The notes under the pieces are model-generated. The model did no database searches and had not been told where the DNA came from. It saw only the letters and a list, made by a program, of their open reading frames with translations. A stretch of DNA of 64,000 nucleotides from Gemmatimonas phototrophica (GTDB taxonomy: Bacteria; Latescibacterota; UBA2968; UBA8231), in the NCBI GenBank assembly GCA_945861755.1, contig CAMAVQ010000006.1, positions 1 through 64,000 of the forward strand. The letters run 5' to 3'. Of the stretch, positions 9,377 to 19,363 are shown one piece after another. The number at the start of each line of letters is the position of its first letter. The stretch's first letter is position 1. Made by a program: the position numbers and the translations under genes.

Positions 9377-12300
9377 ATGTTCCGCGCTCTTTCAGGCCTT
9401 CTCGCCTCACTGCTGGTCGCTGCGGCGCTCGGCGCTGCTCCCCTACAAGTGCTCTCCGCCGGCGAGCAGGGTCTGCGGCTGGTTCTCAGCTTGTCTCCGC
9501 CCCGGGTACCGGAGCTGGAACTGGAGGGACGCCGCTTTCAGCAGGTGGAACTGCCCCCTGGGTACGCCCGCCTCGCCGAGCCGGGCCAGCCAGCCCTGCC
9601 CTTCTTCGCCGCCCCCCTTGCCGTGCCGCCCGGCGCCCAGGTGCGGGTGGAGGTGGAAGAGGCGCGCTGGCATCGGCTGAGCGGCCTGGAGCTGGCCCCG
9701 GCCCCGCAATATGAGGGGACCAACGAAGACCCCCGGTACGAGACCGATCCTCGGTATTATCTGCTCGACACCTTTGCGCCGACACAATTATTCAGCATCA
9801 CCGAGGGCGGACGTTTGCGCGGGGTGCGGACCTGCATGTTGCAACTCTACCCTTTCCGCTACAACCCGGTCCGCCGCGAATTGGAGTACTGTACCGAGCT
9901 GCGGGTGCGGGTGGAATTTGTAGGTGGCCGGCGGCCCAAGGCCGGCCGCGCTGCCGATACGCCGGCCGCCGCCCCGCTCTACCGCGCTCTGCTCAATCCC
10001 GCGCAGGCACCGCGCTGGCGCGAGGAAGCCGGCGCAGCCAAACTCGCCCTTGACAGTGAATGGTACGACCCTGGCCGTCCCTGGGTCAAGGTATACGCCG
10101 ACGAGGATGCCCTCTTCCGCATCGATCCGACCTGGCTCGATTCGCTGGGCGTGGCCCCTGCGGCCATCGACCCGCGCACCTTTCAGGTGTTCTATCTGGG
10201 TCAGGAGCAGACCATCCGCGTCCACGGCGAGGAGGACAGGTCTTTTGATGCCCAAGACTACCTGCTTTTCTTTGGTCAGTACCGGCGCGGTGACTATAAG
10301 GAGTTCGAGAGTACCTACGGCCGGCGCAACACCTACTGGCTGACCTGGGGCGGGGCCCCGGGCAAGCGGTTGCAGGAGCGCAGCGGTGCGCCGATACACG
10401 GGTACCCGGTCTCGCCCTGGAAATGGACCATTGCGCACTTTGAGCAGGACATCCGCTACAATTCCCTGTCGCTGACGCCGCCTGAGCAGGAGCTGGAGGT
10501 GGACCACTGGTTCTGGGAAGAGCCGGTGGCGGTGGTCAAACCCAGCGATATTCCCAGTTCGCGGATCTATTCGCAGCCGCTGCTCCACCGCGCTGAAGGC
10601 GAGGACTATACTGCCCGCTTGCGCGTGGTTTTGCACGGAGTCTCGGACAATATCCACCATACCGGAGTGCTGCTGAACGAGCAGCGCATCGACGAGCGCA
10701 TCTGGAGGGGACCGGACGAGCTGCGCTTCGAGACCGAAATCCCCAGTGCCTACCTAAAGGACCAGAACCGCCTGCGCCTCCAGCTCTTTGCCGACCAGAG
10801 CCTTCCGGACCAGGTGTTCTTCAACTGGTTTGAGATCGGGTACCGCCGCGCGTACCAGACCTGGATCGGGTACTTCGATTTCACCCAACCTTCCGGGGGC
10901 CAGTCCTATGTTCTACAGGGGTTGTACCCACCCGGCATCGAGGTGTGGGACGTGGCCCACGGGTACTACTTCACCGATTTCCAGTCCGACTCCACGGCGG
11001 CGCGGGGTTCCTTTATCACTTTTGAGGATAACCCAGTTGACTCGGCCCGGTATGTGGCGGCCGACACCCTGGCCGGCATCAAGCGGCCTCACGGCAAGGT
11101 GGACCTGCCTTCCTCCTGGCGCACGCCTGGCCATCAGGCCGACTACCTGATCATCACCCACGCCGATTTCCTCGAGGCAGCCCAGCGCCTGGCCGCCCAC
11201 CGCCGCGAGGGCGGGCTGAGCGTTGAGGTCGTGGACGTGGAGGATTTGTACGACGAGTTCTCCTACGGGCAGATGACCTCGGAGGCGGTGCGCGATTTCA
11301 TCGCCTACGCATACCATTCCTGGGAGCGCCCACCGGTGTACGTGCTGCTGGCCGGCAATACCCACTACGCGTACCGCTCGAGCCGGCCCAGTTTTGTGCC
11401 CTCCCTCTACTACCATGCCCGCAATCGGGGTGAGGCCGGCAGCGACTACCTCTATAGCCTGCTGGACAGCGATCTGCTGCCCGAACTGGCTGTGGGCCGG
11501 CTCTCCTTCATCAATCCGGAAGAATCCCTCGAGATCGTGGACAAGATCATCCGCTACGACCAGGCCCCCGAGCCGGGCGACTGGCGCAGCCGGGTGATCT
11601 ATCTGGCCACCTTCCACGAAATAGGGGAATTCGTCCAGACCAACGACCAGTTGGCCACCCAGTACACCGAAGCGCTGGGGTTGAATACGGTCGCAATCAA
11701 CAATCCCGATAATACCCCCATCCCCAATCTCAGCGGCAAAGACTTCCTCGACGAACTCAACCAGGGAGCATTGCTGGTCAATTTCAGCGGCCACGGCAGC
11801 ATTGGCACCATGCAGTTCTTTTTTTCTACCCAGTTCCCCGACTGGGACTATCTCAGCCAGGTACAGAACGGCGCCCGCCTGCCCCTGATGGTGGCCCTCT
11901 CCTGTCTCAACGGCCAGTTCGCCGAGCCCTTCAACCCCAGCCTGAGCGAGTCGTTCACCCTCAGAAAAGAGGGAGGGGGTATCGCCTATATCTCGGCCAG
12001 TGCCCAGGGCCGGCCGGCCCAGCAGGCATTGCTGGCCGACCACCTCTTCGCCCAGTTCTTTCAGGGAGGGACCCTGGAATTCGGTCCGGCGCTGGATATC
12101 GCCAAGGTGAAGACCTTGGCCGCCCATCCCAGTTTTGAGGATGTGGCGCTCACCATGCAGCTGCAGGGCGATCCGGCCCAGCGGCTGGCCCTGCCCAGGC
12201 AGCCCGATTATGAGGCCCTGGACCTGCGCTTGGACAAAGGAGAGGTTTTCAGCCAGGACACCCTGAGGGTGGAGGCGCTGTGGCGCAACAACACCCGTCT

Positions 12301-14866
12301 GGGCAGCGACAGTGTGCAGGTGGCGCTGTTGGTGCGCAGCCCCCAGGCGGAAGCCGCGCCCGAAACCTTGATCTACCAAAAAGAGGCACCCTTTGCCGGC
12401 ACCCTCACCCTGGCGGCAAACTGGTCGGTGGGGTCTCGCCCGGGGCCCTATGCGTTTGAACTGCAGGTGGACCAGGCCGGTGCCGTGCCAGAAACCGACG
12501 AGGGCAACAACCAATTGCAGCGCCAGGTGGAGGTGCATTCGCCGGTGATTCCCGGACTGCTCTTCCCGCTGTCCGGCGCGGTGCTCCCGGCCGAGGGCCT
12601 GGTGCTGGAAGCGCTGCTGCCCCTGAGCGGCGGGCCCTTCGATTGCGAGTTTGCCCTGTCCGCGGACCCGGCTTTTGCGGACTCGGGAGCGGGATATTCG
12701 GCGCTGGCTGCTCCCGTGCAGGGCAAGGCCGGGTACCAGCCCCAGGGCCTGAAAGAGGGGCAGGGCTATTTCTGGCGCGCGCGTGTGCATTCGGGCGCTG
12801 GCCTGGGGCCCTGGAGTGTGATGCGCTCCTTCTGGGTCGAGGCGGGCCAAACCCTGCCCCGGTGGCAGCAGCAGGGTCTCCAGTTTTTGTCCGGAGAGGA
12901 TCTCGACCTGGAACTCTCCGGCACCAGGATGGTGCTTTCGGCGGCCACCCGTGCCCTCCATCCGGGGGCTGATACCCGCGAGGCCGGCGTGGCAGTGGAG
13001 GGTCTGGAGGGGGCTGGGGTGGTGTGCGCGGATGGGACCTACCTGTACGCCAAGCGCTGGTTCAACGACAAGTCCACGGTGTACCCCGGCACGGATTTCT
13101 TCACCCGCATCGGCAGCGGCTTCAACGGCACCCAGTTCGGCCAGGTCTACGGCGTGCTGGCCGATTCGACCACCGCCGGCATCTCGGCCACCTGCCACAG
13201 CGACGGGTACCTCTACAGCGAGATGGGCGACCCCTTCTCCCTGGAGCGGCTCTCGACGGCCACCGGCAAGAAAGACACGGTCACGGTGCCCGAGGGCCTG
13301 CTGGAATGGAAGAATGGGCAGATCGTCAGCGGCCATGCCCTGATCACCTCGGACGGCCGCTACATCTATAATGTGTCGATGAGTTCCGAGGCCGGCACGC
13401 GCAACCAGTGGCGGGTGCGGGTCTTTGATCCGGCCCGCGGTTGGGCGTTGCTGCGGGATTTCACCTCTCCCCCCACGGAGACAGGTTTCACCTTTACCTG
13501 GACCGACGGGATTCTGGCCGACGGCGAGCGGCTCTACTTCATCGAATACCGGGACGGCCGCCGTATCCGCATGGTGGACAGCCAGGACGGCCACCTGCTG
13601 GGGGAGTGGCAGAGCGATCAGGATTCCACCGGCATCATCTCCGGCCAGTACGACTGGGTCAACAACAAGGTCTGGCTGGGAGATCTGGAGGGTCCGCGGA
13701 TCTTCAGATATGAGGGGCTGGGCCGGGTCACCCGCGGCCAGCTGCTCTCGCCGGCCATCGGACCGGCTGCGGCCTGGCAAGGTTTATTGGTACAAGGCCA
13801 GGGGGTGGAGGTGGAGGTGGAGGGCCGCCAGGGGGCAGGAGCTGCGTGGCAGTCTCTCCAAGAGGTACAGCCCGCTCAGGCCGGCCAATTCACCGATCTG
13901 CGCGGGGTGGATGCGGCCAAATACCCGCAGCTGCGCTTGCGGGCACGCTTGCAGGGGAACGCGGCGCATCTAGACAAATGGTCCCTGGACTTTGCGCCGC
14001 AGTTTTCCCTGGGCTTGGCACAGGCCCGGCTGGATTCGATTGGGAGGGTGGAGGTGGTGGTGCGCAATCTGGGAGTGGTGGAGACCGGAGCGCGGTTGCG
14101 TCTGGAGCAGGGGGAACGCCGGACCCGGGTGCGGGAACTGACCTTGGCACCCTTGCAGCGGGGTGAGGCGCGCCTGGTGCGGTTCGACAGCCTGGCTGCC
14201 CCGGCGGCAGGGCGGCTCTTCGTCCGCCTGCTTTTGGCCCAGGCCGATGCCGATCCACAGGACGACATGCTGGAGGTCTCGCTGCGGGAGGGAGGGCGGG
14301 TCGCCCTGGGATTCAGCGCCTGGCCAGGAGGCCGGCCACTGCTCGACGGCGACCCCTTGGTCAGTGGCGAGGGGCTGTTGGTCCAAGCCGGCGGTGAGGG
14401 CCACCTAGCCCTGGCGGTGGACGGGGTGCCGGTCCAGCCCGATTCGGTATGGGAGGGACCGGGGGTGTTGTACCGGCCTTCCCTGAAGCCCGGAGAACAC
14501 CGGCTGCAGGCCCATGTGCTGCAGGGTGGGCGCGAGGTGGGTTTTGCGGAATTGCGCTTCCGCCTCAGCGAGGAACTGGTCATCGCCAATGCCCTGCCCT
14601 ACCCGCAGCCGGTGCGGGAGGGGACCAGCTTCACCTACGTGCTCTCGCACGAGGCCCAAGTGGCCATCGAGGTCTACACCCTCAGCGGCCGGCGCGTGCT
14701 CAGGCTGGGGCCACTGGCGCAGGGGGCTGGGTTTCAGCAGATGGAGTGGGATGGCCGCGACCAGGAGGGCCGCCGGCTGGCCAACGGCGCCTACCTATAT
14801 CGGATCAGTGCGGAGGGGCCACAGGGCCACGCCGAGTTCCGCGGCCCGCTGAGTGTGGTGCGCTGA
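9377..14866 (+). CDS. Gingipain-like peptidase C25 with C-terminal FlgD-Ig/T9SS-like sorting domain
   Basis: 1829 aa; C25 dyad motifs LLVNFSGHGSIGTMQFF and LMVALSCLNGQF; SDYLYSLLDSDLLPELAVGRL; C-terminal YPQPVREGTSFTYVLSHEAQVAIEVYTLSGRRV...WDGRDQEGRRLANGAYLYRI. Confidence 0.9.
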   Translation: MFRALSGLLASLLVAAALGAAPLQVLSAGEQGLRLVLSLSPPRVPELELEGRRFQQVELPPGYARLAEPGQPALPFFAAPLAVPPGAQVRVEVEEARWHRLSGLELAPAPQYEGTNEDPRYETDPRYYLLDTFAPTQLFSITEGGRLRGVRTCMLQLYPFRYNPVRRELEYCTELRVRVEFVGGRRPKAGRAADTPAAAPLYRALLNPAQAPRWREEAGAAKLALDSEWYDPGRPWVKVYADEDALFRIDPTWLDSLGVAPAAIDPRTFQVFYLGQEQTIRVHGEEDRSFDAQDYLLFFGQYRRGDYKEFESTYGRRNTYWLTWGGAPGKRLQERSGAPIHGYPVSPWKWTIAHFEQDIRYNSLSLTPPEQELEVDHWFWEEPVAVVKPSDIPSSRIYSQPLLHRAEGEDYTARLRVVLHGVSDNIHHTGVLLNEQRIDERIWRGPDELRFETEIPSAYLKDQNRLRLQLFADQSLPDQVFFNWFEIGYRRAYQTWIGYFDFTQPSGGQSYVLQGLYPPGIEVWDVAHGYYFTDFQSDSTAARGSFITFEDNPVDSARYVAADTLAGIKRPHGKVDLPSSWRTPGHQADYLIITHADFLEAAQRLAAHRREGGLSVEVVDVEDLYDEFSYGQMTSEAVRDFIAYAYHSWERPPVYVLLAGNTHYAYRSSRPSFVPSLYYHARNRGEAGSDYLYSLLDSDLLPELAVGRLSFINPEESLEIVDKIIRYDQAPEPGDWRSRVIYLATFHEIGEFVQTNDQLATQYTEALGLNTVAINNPDNTPIPNLSGKDFLDELNQGALLVNFSGHGSIGTMQFFFSTQFPDWDYLSQVQNGARLPLMVALSCLNGQFAEPFNPSLSESFTLRKEGGGIAYISASAQGRPAQQALLADHLFAQFFQGGTLEFGPALDIAKVKTLAAHPSFEDVALTMQLQGDPAQRLALPRQPDYEALDLRLDKGEVFSQDTLRVEALWRNNTRLGSDSVQVALLVRSPQAEAAPETLIYQKEAPFAGTLTLAANWSVGSRPGPYAFELQVDQAGAVPETDEGNNQLQRQVEVHSPVIPGLLFPLSGAVLPAEGLVLEALLPLSGGPFDCEFALSADPAFADSGAGYSALAAPVQGKAGYQPQGLKEGQGYFWRARVHSGAGLGPWSVMRSFWVEAGQTLPRWQQQGLQFLSGEDLDLELSGTRMVLSAATRALHPGADTREAGVAVEGLEGAGVVCADGTYLYAKRWFNDKSTVYPGTDFFTRIGSGFNGTQFGQVYGVLADSTTAGISATCHSDGYLYSEMGDPFSLERLSTATGKKDTVTVPEGLLEWKNGQIVSGHALITSDGRYIYNVSMSSEAGTRNQWRVRVFDPARGWALLRDFTSPPTETGFTFTWTDGILADGERLYFIEYRDGRRIRMVDSQDGHLLGEWQSDQDSTGIISGQYDWVNNKVWLGDLEGPRIFRYEGLGRVTRGQLLSPAIGPAAAWQGLLVQGQGVEVEVEGRQGAGAAWQSLQEVQPAQAGQFTDLRGVDAAKYPQLRLRARLQGNAAHLDKWSLDFAPQFSLGLAQARLDSIGRVEVVVRNLGVVETGARLRLEQGERRTRVRELTLAPLQRGEARLVRFDSLAAPAAGRLFVRLLLAQADADPQDDMLEVSLREGGRVALGFSAWPGGRPLLDGDPLVSGEGLLVQAGGEGHLALAVDGVPVQPDSVWEGPGVLYRPSLKPGEHRLQAHVLQGGREVGFAELRFRLSEELVIANALPYPQPVREGTSFTYVLSHEAQVAIEVYTLSGRRVLRLGPLAQGAGFQQMEWDGRDQEGRRLANGAYLYRISAEGPQGHAEFRGPLSVVR

Positions 14867-14881
14867 GGCCGCGCCGCGCTG

Positions 14882-15184
14882 TTACTTCTTCTTGCGGATG
14901 GCCTCGATCTTCTGGTCGCGCTCGGCGAAGATCTGCTCGCGCACCCGCTGCATCTCCCCCTGGAACTGCTTTTGATGTTCGGCGAAGGTCTGAGGCTCCA
15001 CTTCTTTGGAGAGCTTCTGGATCTTGGCCTTGAGGGAGATCTCCTGCTCGGCCCATTTGGCCTCGTACTGCTTCTTGAGTTGGTCGATGGCAGCGACCTG
15101 CTCAGGAGTCAGTTTGACGTAGTCTTTGTCCTGGCCCAATTCGGCGTCGGCCTTTTCCATGGCCAATTCGAGGGCTGATTTCAT
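14882..15184 (-). CDS. Small charged coiled-coil-like hypothetical protein
   Basis: 100 aa, RBS ggagga before ATG, heptad-like E/K/Q-rich composition. Confidence 0.7.
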   Translation of the reverse strand: MKSALELAMEKADAELGQDKDYVKLTPEQVAAIDQLKKQYEAKWAEQEISLKAKIQKLSKEVEPQTFAEHQKQFQGEMQRVREQIFAERDQKIEAIRKKK

Positions 15185-15203
15185 GATGGTCCTCCGGGGT
15201 CAT

Positions 15204-15235
15204 AAAAAAATCCCCGGCCTGAACAGGCTGGGGAT
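15204..15235 (-). terminator. Intrinsic terminator of the Cys-rich protein gene
   Basis: Hairpin atccccggcctg-aa-caggctggggat followed on the minus strand by TTTTTTT. Confidence 0.8.
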
Positions 15236-15258
15236 CGGGGCGGATATGGTATAGGGGC

Positions 15259-15588
15259 TCAGCTCTTGGTCGCGCCGCTGGAGATGGGGCACTTGGCGGC
15301 TTCGGCCTTGGTGCAGCTGGCCGCCTCGGTCTTGGGGCAGGTGGCGGCACTGGTGGTGGTGGCCTCGCCCTTGGGACAGCTGGCCGATGCCGCCTTATCG
15401 CAACCTGCCTTATCCTTGGGGCAACTGGCGGCATCCCCCGTGGGACACGCCTTGCCCTCGACGCTCTGCGTCGTCTGGCCGGAGACCTGCTTGACAACTG
15501 CCGGCTGGGTGTCGACGCTGGCTACGGCCCACTGCAGGGCAGCTACTGCAAACACCACGGCGAAGGCGAGGGTGATCTTCTTCCTCAT
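15259..15588 (-). CDS. Secreted Cys-Pro-Lys repeat protein
   Basis: MRKKITLAFAVVFAVAALQWAVA signal peptide followed by spaced CPK/CPT motifs. Confidence 0.7.
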   Translation of the reverse strand: MRKKITLAFAVVFAVAALQWAVASVDTQPAVVKQVSGQTTQSVEGKACPTGDAASCPKDKAGCDKAASASCPKGEATTTSAATCPKTEAASCTKAEAAKCPISSGATKS

Positions 15589-15671
15589 GACCAATCTCCT
15601 TTTACACAAAAAGACGCGCTGTACAGCGCAGGGGTTCCAACCACAACTCTACTAAAATATACACGTGGGGT

Positions 15672-18188
15672 TCAGTCGCCGCCAGAGGGCCTGCCGAAGG
15701 CGTCGGCAAAGAGGAAGAAGTCGGCGAAATCGACCTGGCCGCTGCCGTCCAGATCGAAGCGGGTGTCTTCTTTGCCGAAGGTGTCGGCAAAGAGGAAGAA
15801 GTCGGCGAAATCGACCTGGCCGCTGCCGTCGAAATCCTCGCGCTGTTTGGGCGCCGCCACTACTCTCACGGCATTCAGAGCGCCGGCCCCGGCCAGTTCG
15901 AGGTGCAGGAATCCGTTGCGGACCGGGATCGCGACCTGGCGCGTGGTGCCCCCAAAACGCACCGAATCCGCCTCGCCCTCCCAGGCCAGGTCGAGGCCAT
16001 AGCCGGTCTCTGGGCCGCGCACAAAACCGGTCATTCCAGCATCGCTGAAATCCAGGCTCACATCCACACTGTCCGTGGCGCTGAACACCAGCCTGCCGCC
16101 TGCCCGCAGGTAGCGCGTGTCCTGCAGGGTATAGCCGCGCAGCTGGCCCTCGGCGTAACGCGCACAGCCAAAACGGGTGTCGCTGCTCAACGGGCCTTCG
16201 CGCCCCGTGACCACCGCCGAATCTGCTCCCGCCTCAGGCAACCAGACTAGGTCCAGTGTCCCCTCCCCCCAAAGCTCCACTGCCTGGGCGCCCGTGGCAG
16301 TTGCGGTGGCGATAACGGGGGTGATCTCGTGCAGGTTGTGCGGGTAGAGCACCGCCAGGAACTCGGCGTTCTGGCCGCGCTGCTGTACCTGCAAGGTGGT
16401 GTGGGTCAATTCTTGCAGGTAGTCAAAGGAATGGAGGGTGTCAATTTCGGCAAAGGTCCGGCCGGGCAGGAGGGGCAGATAGGCCAGTAACTCGGCCTGG
16501 GGCCGGGTCCACCGGGCCAGGTTCTCGGTCCGCAGGTAGGTTCCCCCGCTGCTACCCCCGCCATTGCCGTGCAGGCGCCACTCGTAGGTGTGCACTGCCT
16601 CGCCGCGCAACTGGTCGGCGATGACGAAGTAGCGCTTGCCTAGGAACATCACCCGGCGCCGCATCTGCACGCCCTGGTACGCGGCGCGCACCTCGGCGTA
16701 ATCCACCCCCTCGCTGGTGAAGTAGTTTTCGATGTAGGCGTCCTCGCCCCCATCCACCGGCTGGCCCAGCAGGGTCTTGAGCGGCGGTCCCTGCCCATCC
16801 ACCAGCACTACATTGTGATTGCGGCCCTGGTTGACCTTCTGATGGAATTCGAAATCGATGTACCCGGCGTCCAGAGCCAGCATCTCCCCCCCGGCATAGA
16901 GGATGAAGCTGGTTTCGTCCGGATGTTCGTGGCCCAGGCCTCGGGAGCGGATGAGGCCGTGTTCGCCGCGCAAGAGCAGATAGGTGGCCGCCTTTGACCA
17001 GTCGCGGCGGAAGACCGCGTCGCCGGCTTCGGGCATAAAGATCGTGGGGCTTCGGGTCGGCGCTTTGGCCGGGATGTGATCGTCGTACAGGGCGATGGCA
17101 TCCAACTCCGAGAACTCGCGCACGTACCGCCCGGCCTCGTCCTGCTCCCAGTCCCAGCGGTGTTCGCCGCCGTCTTCGTAGAGGCCGGCCAGGTACTGGC
17201 CGTAGAAATCGTCGAGGTGGCCGTCGTCGATATTGGGCCGGCGGCCATTGGGCAGGCGCAGGTTGAGGGACCAGTCGTGGAGTTTGTGCACCTTGGGGGT
17301 GGAGAAGAGGTCCGTGCCGGTCAGGTTTTTGAGCGCCCACATATAGGGCAGGTACACATCGGCGGCGTAGCGGAGGTAGAAGGGCCCCTCGGCGTAGCCC
17401 CCGTCGGTGCCCTCCACCTGATAGTCGATGGTGCGGGTGACCAGGTCGTAGGCGCGTTCGGCCCATTGCTGCGGGGTGCTGCCCGACAGACCGGGATGGT
17501 CGGCCAGGGCAAAGGCCGCCAGGCCCAGACCGGAGTAGGCCCGCAGATGCCAGTTGTCGAGATGGACCGTGGAGAGGTCGCGCGGATCGGGGGTCTGGTG
17601 CAGGCGGATGGAGAGGAAGCCGAATTTGATCCGGATGCCGGCGTAGAGGCGTTGGGCTTCCTCAGCGAGGATGGTGCGGATCAATTCCAGCTTGGTGCTG
17701 TCGCTTTGCAGATAGGGGTGGAGCAGATCGTAGGCTTCGGCGTACTGGGCGGCGATCTCCCCTTCGAGGTGGGGCTGGCCCATGTCCCCGCCGCGCGGGG
17801 GAAACTTGGTGTCGGCCAGCAGTTCGACGCCCCGCCGCGCATAGCTGGTGTCGCCGGTGATCACATAGGCAAAGGCCAGGCTCTTGGCGCTGCGCACCTT
17901 GGCGCGTTCTTCCACATAAGTGGCAGCGGCGGCATTGGCCCGCTTGAGGGTGGTGGCCCACCAGGTGGCATAGGGCGCCCGCTGGATGCGCTCCTTGAGC
18001 AGGGGGATTTCGTCGGCGGTGAAGAGCAGCGAGGGATGCTGCTCGGCGGGTAGTTCCAGGCTTTGGCCGGGCAGGACGCACAGAAGCAGCAGGGACAGCA
18101 GGACCAGGAGTTCGAGAAGGCGCAGCGGGAGTCTCCTCTCTTCAGGGCCTGTGGTCGGGGGCCGGCAACAGGTCGATGCCCGAACCAT
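15672..18188 (-). CDS. Heparinase II/III (alginate-lyase-like) family protein with C-terminal dockerin-like repeats; start uncertain
   Basis: HPSLLFTADEIPLLKERI N-terminus, GLGHEHPDETSFILYAGGEMLALDAGYIDFEFH; C-terminal DFDGSGQVDFADFFLFADTFG / DLDGSGQVDFADFFLFADAFG. Confidence 0.82.
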   Translation of the reverse strand: MVRASTCCRPPTTGPEERRLPLRLLELLVLLSLLLLCVLPGQSLELPAEQHPSLLFTADEIPLLKERIQRAPYATWWATTLKRANAAAATYVEERAKVRSAKSLAFAYVITGDTSYARRGVELLADTKFPPRGGDMGQPHLEGEIAAQYAEAYDLLHPYLQSDSTKLELIRTILAEEAQRLYAGIRIKFGFLSIRLHQTPDPRDLSTVHLDNWHLRAYSGLGLAAFALADHPGLSGSTPQQWAERAYDLVTRTIDYQVEGTDGGYAEGPFYLRYAADVYLPYMWALKNLTGTDLFSTPKVHKLHDWSLNLRLPNGRRPNIDDGHLDDFYGQYLAGLYEDGGEHRWDWEQDEAGRYVREFSELDAIALYDDHIPAKAPTRSPTIFMPEAGDAVFRRDWSKAATYLLLRGEHGLIRSRGLGHEHPDETSFILYAGGEMLALDAGYIDFEFHQKVNQGRNHNVVLVDGQGPPLKTLLGQPVDGGEDAYIENYFTSEGVDYAEVRAAYQGVQMRRRVMFLGKRYFVIADQLRGEAVHTYEWRLHGNGGGSSGGTYLRTENLARWTRPQAELLAYLPLLPGRTFAEIDTLHSFDYLQELTHTTLQVQQRGQNAEFLAVLYPHNLHEITPVIATATATGAQAVELWGEGTLDLVWLPEAGADSAVVTGREGPLSSDTRFGCARYAEGQLRGYTLQDTRYLRAGGRLVFSATDSVDVSLDFSDAGMTGFVRGPETGYGLDLAWEGEADSVRFGGTTRQVAIPVRNGFLHLELAGAGALNAVRVVAAPKQREDFDGSGQVDFADFFLFADTFGKEDTRFDLDGSGQVDFADFFLFADAFGRPSGGD
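15692..15831 (-). repeat. Near-identical duplicated dockerin-motif DNA (58 nt units, 81 nt period)
   Basis: tgccgaagg[c/t]gtcggcaaagaggaagaagtcggcgaaatcgacctggccgctgccgtc at 15692 and 15773, one mismatch. Confidence 0.85.
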
Positions 18189-18306
18189 CGGGGCGCACCC
18201 GCAGGCGGATGCACCAGATGCCGTTGCCCCGGGCGTCTTCGCTGCGGCATTCGGCGGGCTGGGCCGTCGACTCGCCGCCTTTGACTATTTTCACGGAGAC
18301 TTTCAT
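18142..18306 (-). CDS. Short hypothetical protein upstream of and overlapping the annotated heparinase start
   Basis: MKVSVKIVKGGESTAQPAECRSEDARGNGIWCIRLRVRPDGSGIDLLPAPDHRP preceded by ggaggag. Confidence 0.45.
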   Translation of the reverse strand: MKVSVKIVKGGESTAQPAECRSEDARGNGIWCIRLRVRPDGSGIDLLPAPDHRP

Positions 18307-18387
18307 TTTCTCCTCCATCGAAGGAAGGTACCGCAGCGCTCTTTTGCTGTCCATCAGTCCCCTCACACTCTCAGCCCAACCCTGCCC

Positions 18388-19221
18388 ATGAACGGCCTGG
18401 AACTAAAGTCCATCCTGCCCTCCCTCATCCTGGCCATCCTAGCCGCTTACGCAGGTCTGGGCGCGCTGCTCTACTTCTTTCAGGACCGCCTGGTCTACGT
18501 CCCCACCACCGGCCACATCGACACCCCGGCCAATCTGGGGCTGCCCTACCGCGAAGTATCGCTCGTCAGCACCGATGGCCTGCGGCTCGCCGCCTGGCTG
18601 GTCGAGGCCCCCGCGTCGCGGGGCACGGTGCTCTTTTGTCACGGCAACTACGGCAATATCTCGCACCTGCTCGACCCCATCCGGGTCTTCACCGGCCTGG
18701 GCTTCGACATCCTGGTTTTTGACTATCGGGGGTATGGGCAGAGCGAGGGAAAACCGAGCGAAGCGGGCACCTATCTGGATGCGGAAGCAGCGTGGACTTT
18801 CCTGGTGCAGGAAGAGGGAGTGGACCCGGCGCGCCTGGTGATCTGCGGCCGTTCCCTGGGCGGACCCATCGCCGCCCGGCTGGCCCGGCAGCATCCGCCT
18901 GGCGCCCTGCTGCTGGAATCCACCTTCACTTCGCTGCCCGCCCTGGGCAGCCGGCGCTACCCCTTTTTCCCGGTGCGCCGGATGGCCCGTTATACCTACG
19001 ACACCCTGGGCCAGTTGTCCGGGATCAGTTGCCCGGTGCTGGTGGTACACAGCCGGGAGGACGGCCTCATCCCTTTTGAGCAGGGCCAGGAGCTGTACGC
19101 CGCCGCCAACGCCCCCGTGGAATTCCTCGAAATCTCAGGCGGCCACGGCAAGGCCTTTGCCGTCTCCGAAATCCAGTACCGAGCTGCCTTGGAAGTCTTC
19201 TTCGCCACCCATCTGCCCTAG
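18388..19221 (+). CDS. Alpha/beta hydrolase, ABHD13/BEM46-like, membrane anchored
   Basis: N-terminal TM; FCHGNYGN, GRSLGGPIA nucleophile elbow, GGHGKAF. Confidence 0.88.
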   Translation: MNGLELKSILPSLILAILAAYAGLGALLYFFQDRLVYVPTTGHIDTPANLGLPYREVSLVSTDGLRLAAWLVEAPASRGTVLFCHGNYGNISHLLDPIRVFTGLGFDILVFDYRGYGQSEGKPSEAGTYLDAEAAWTFLVQEEGVDPARLVICGRSLGGPIAARLARQHPPGALLLESTFTSLPALGSRRYPFFPVRRMARYTYDTLGQLSGISCPVLVVHSREDGLIPFEQGQELYAAANAPVEFLEISGGHGKAFAVSEIQYRAALEVFFATHLP

Positions 19222-19313
19222 TTCGTAGGGAAGTACGCGTGGCGGAAGGGTCGGGCAGCGGAGCGAAGCGAGCGGGTGAGAAGGACGCGCCTGGGGAAAG
19301 ATCGGAATGGCAT

Positions 19314-19340
19314 GCCACGCCCCAACGTATGGGGCGTGGC
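19314..19340. terminator. Hairpin between convergent genes (bidirectional terminator or REP-like palindrome)
   Basis: gccacgcccca-acgta-tggggcgtggc, perfect 11-bp stem; no U-tract. Confidence 0.5.
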
Positions 19341-19363
19341 CCCCGGCGCGCCCCATCAATTCG

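Noticed and set aside
10913-13780. 955-aa minus-strand ORF antisense to the C25 peptidase
   Set aside because: Low-complexity G/A/H/Q/V composition typical of antisense frames in high-GC DNA; the sense strand has clear C25 motifs.
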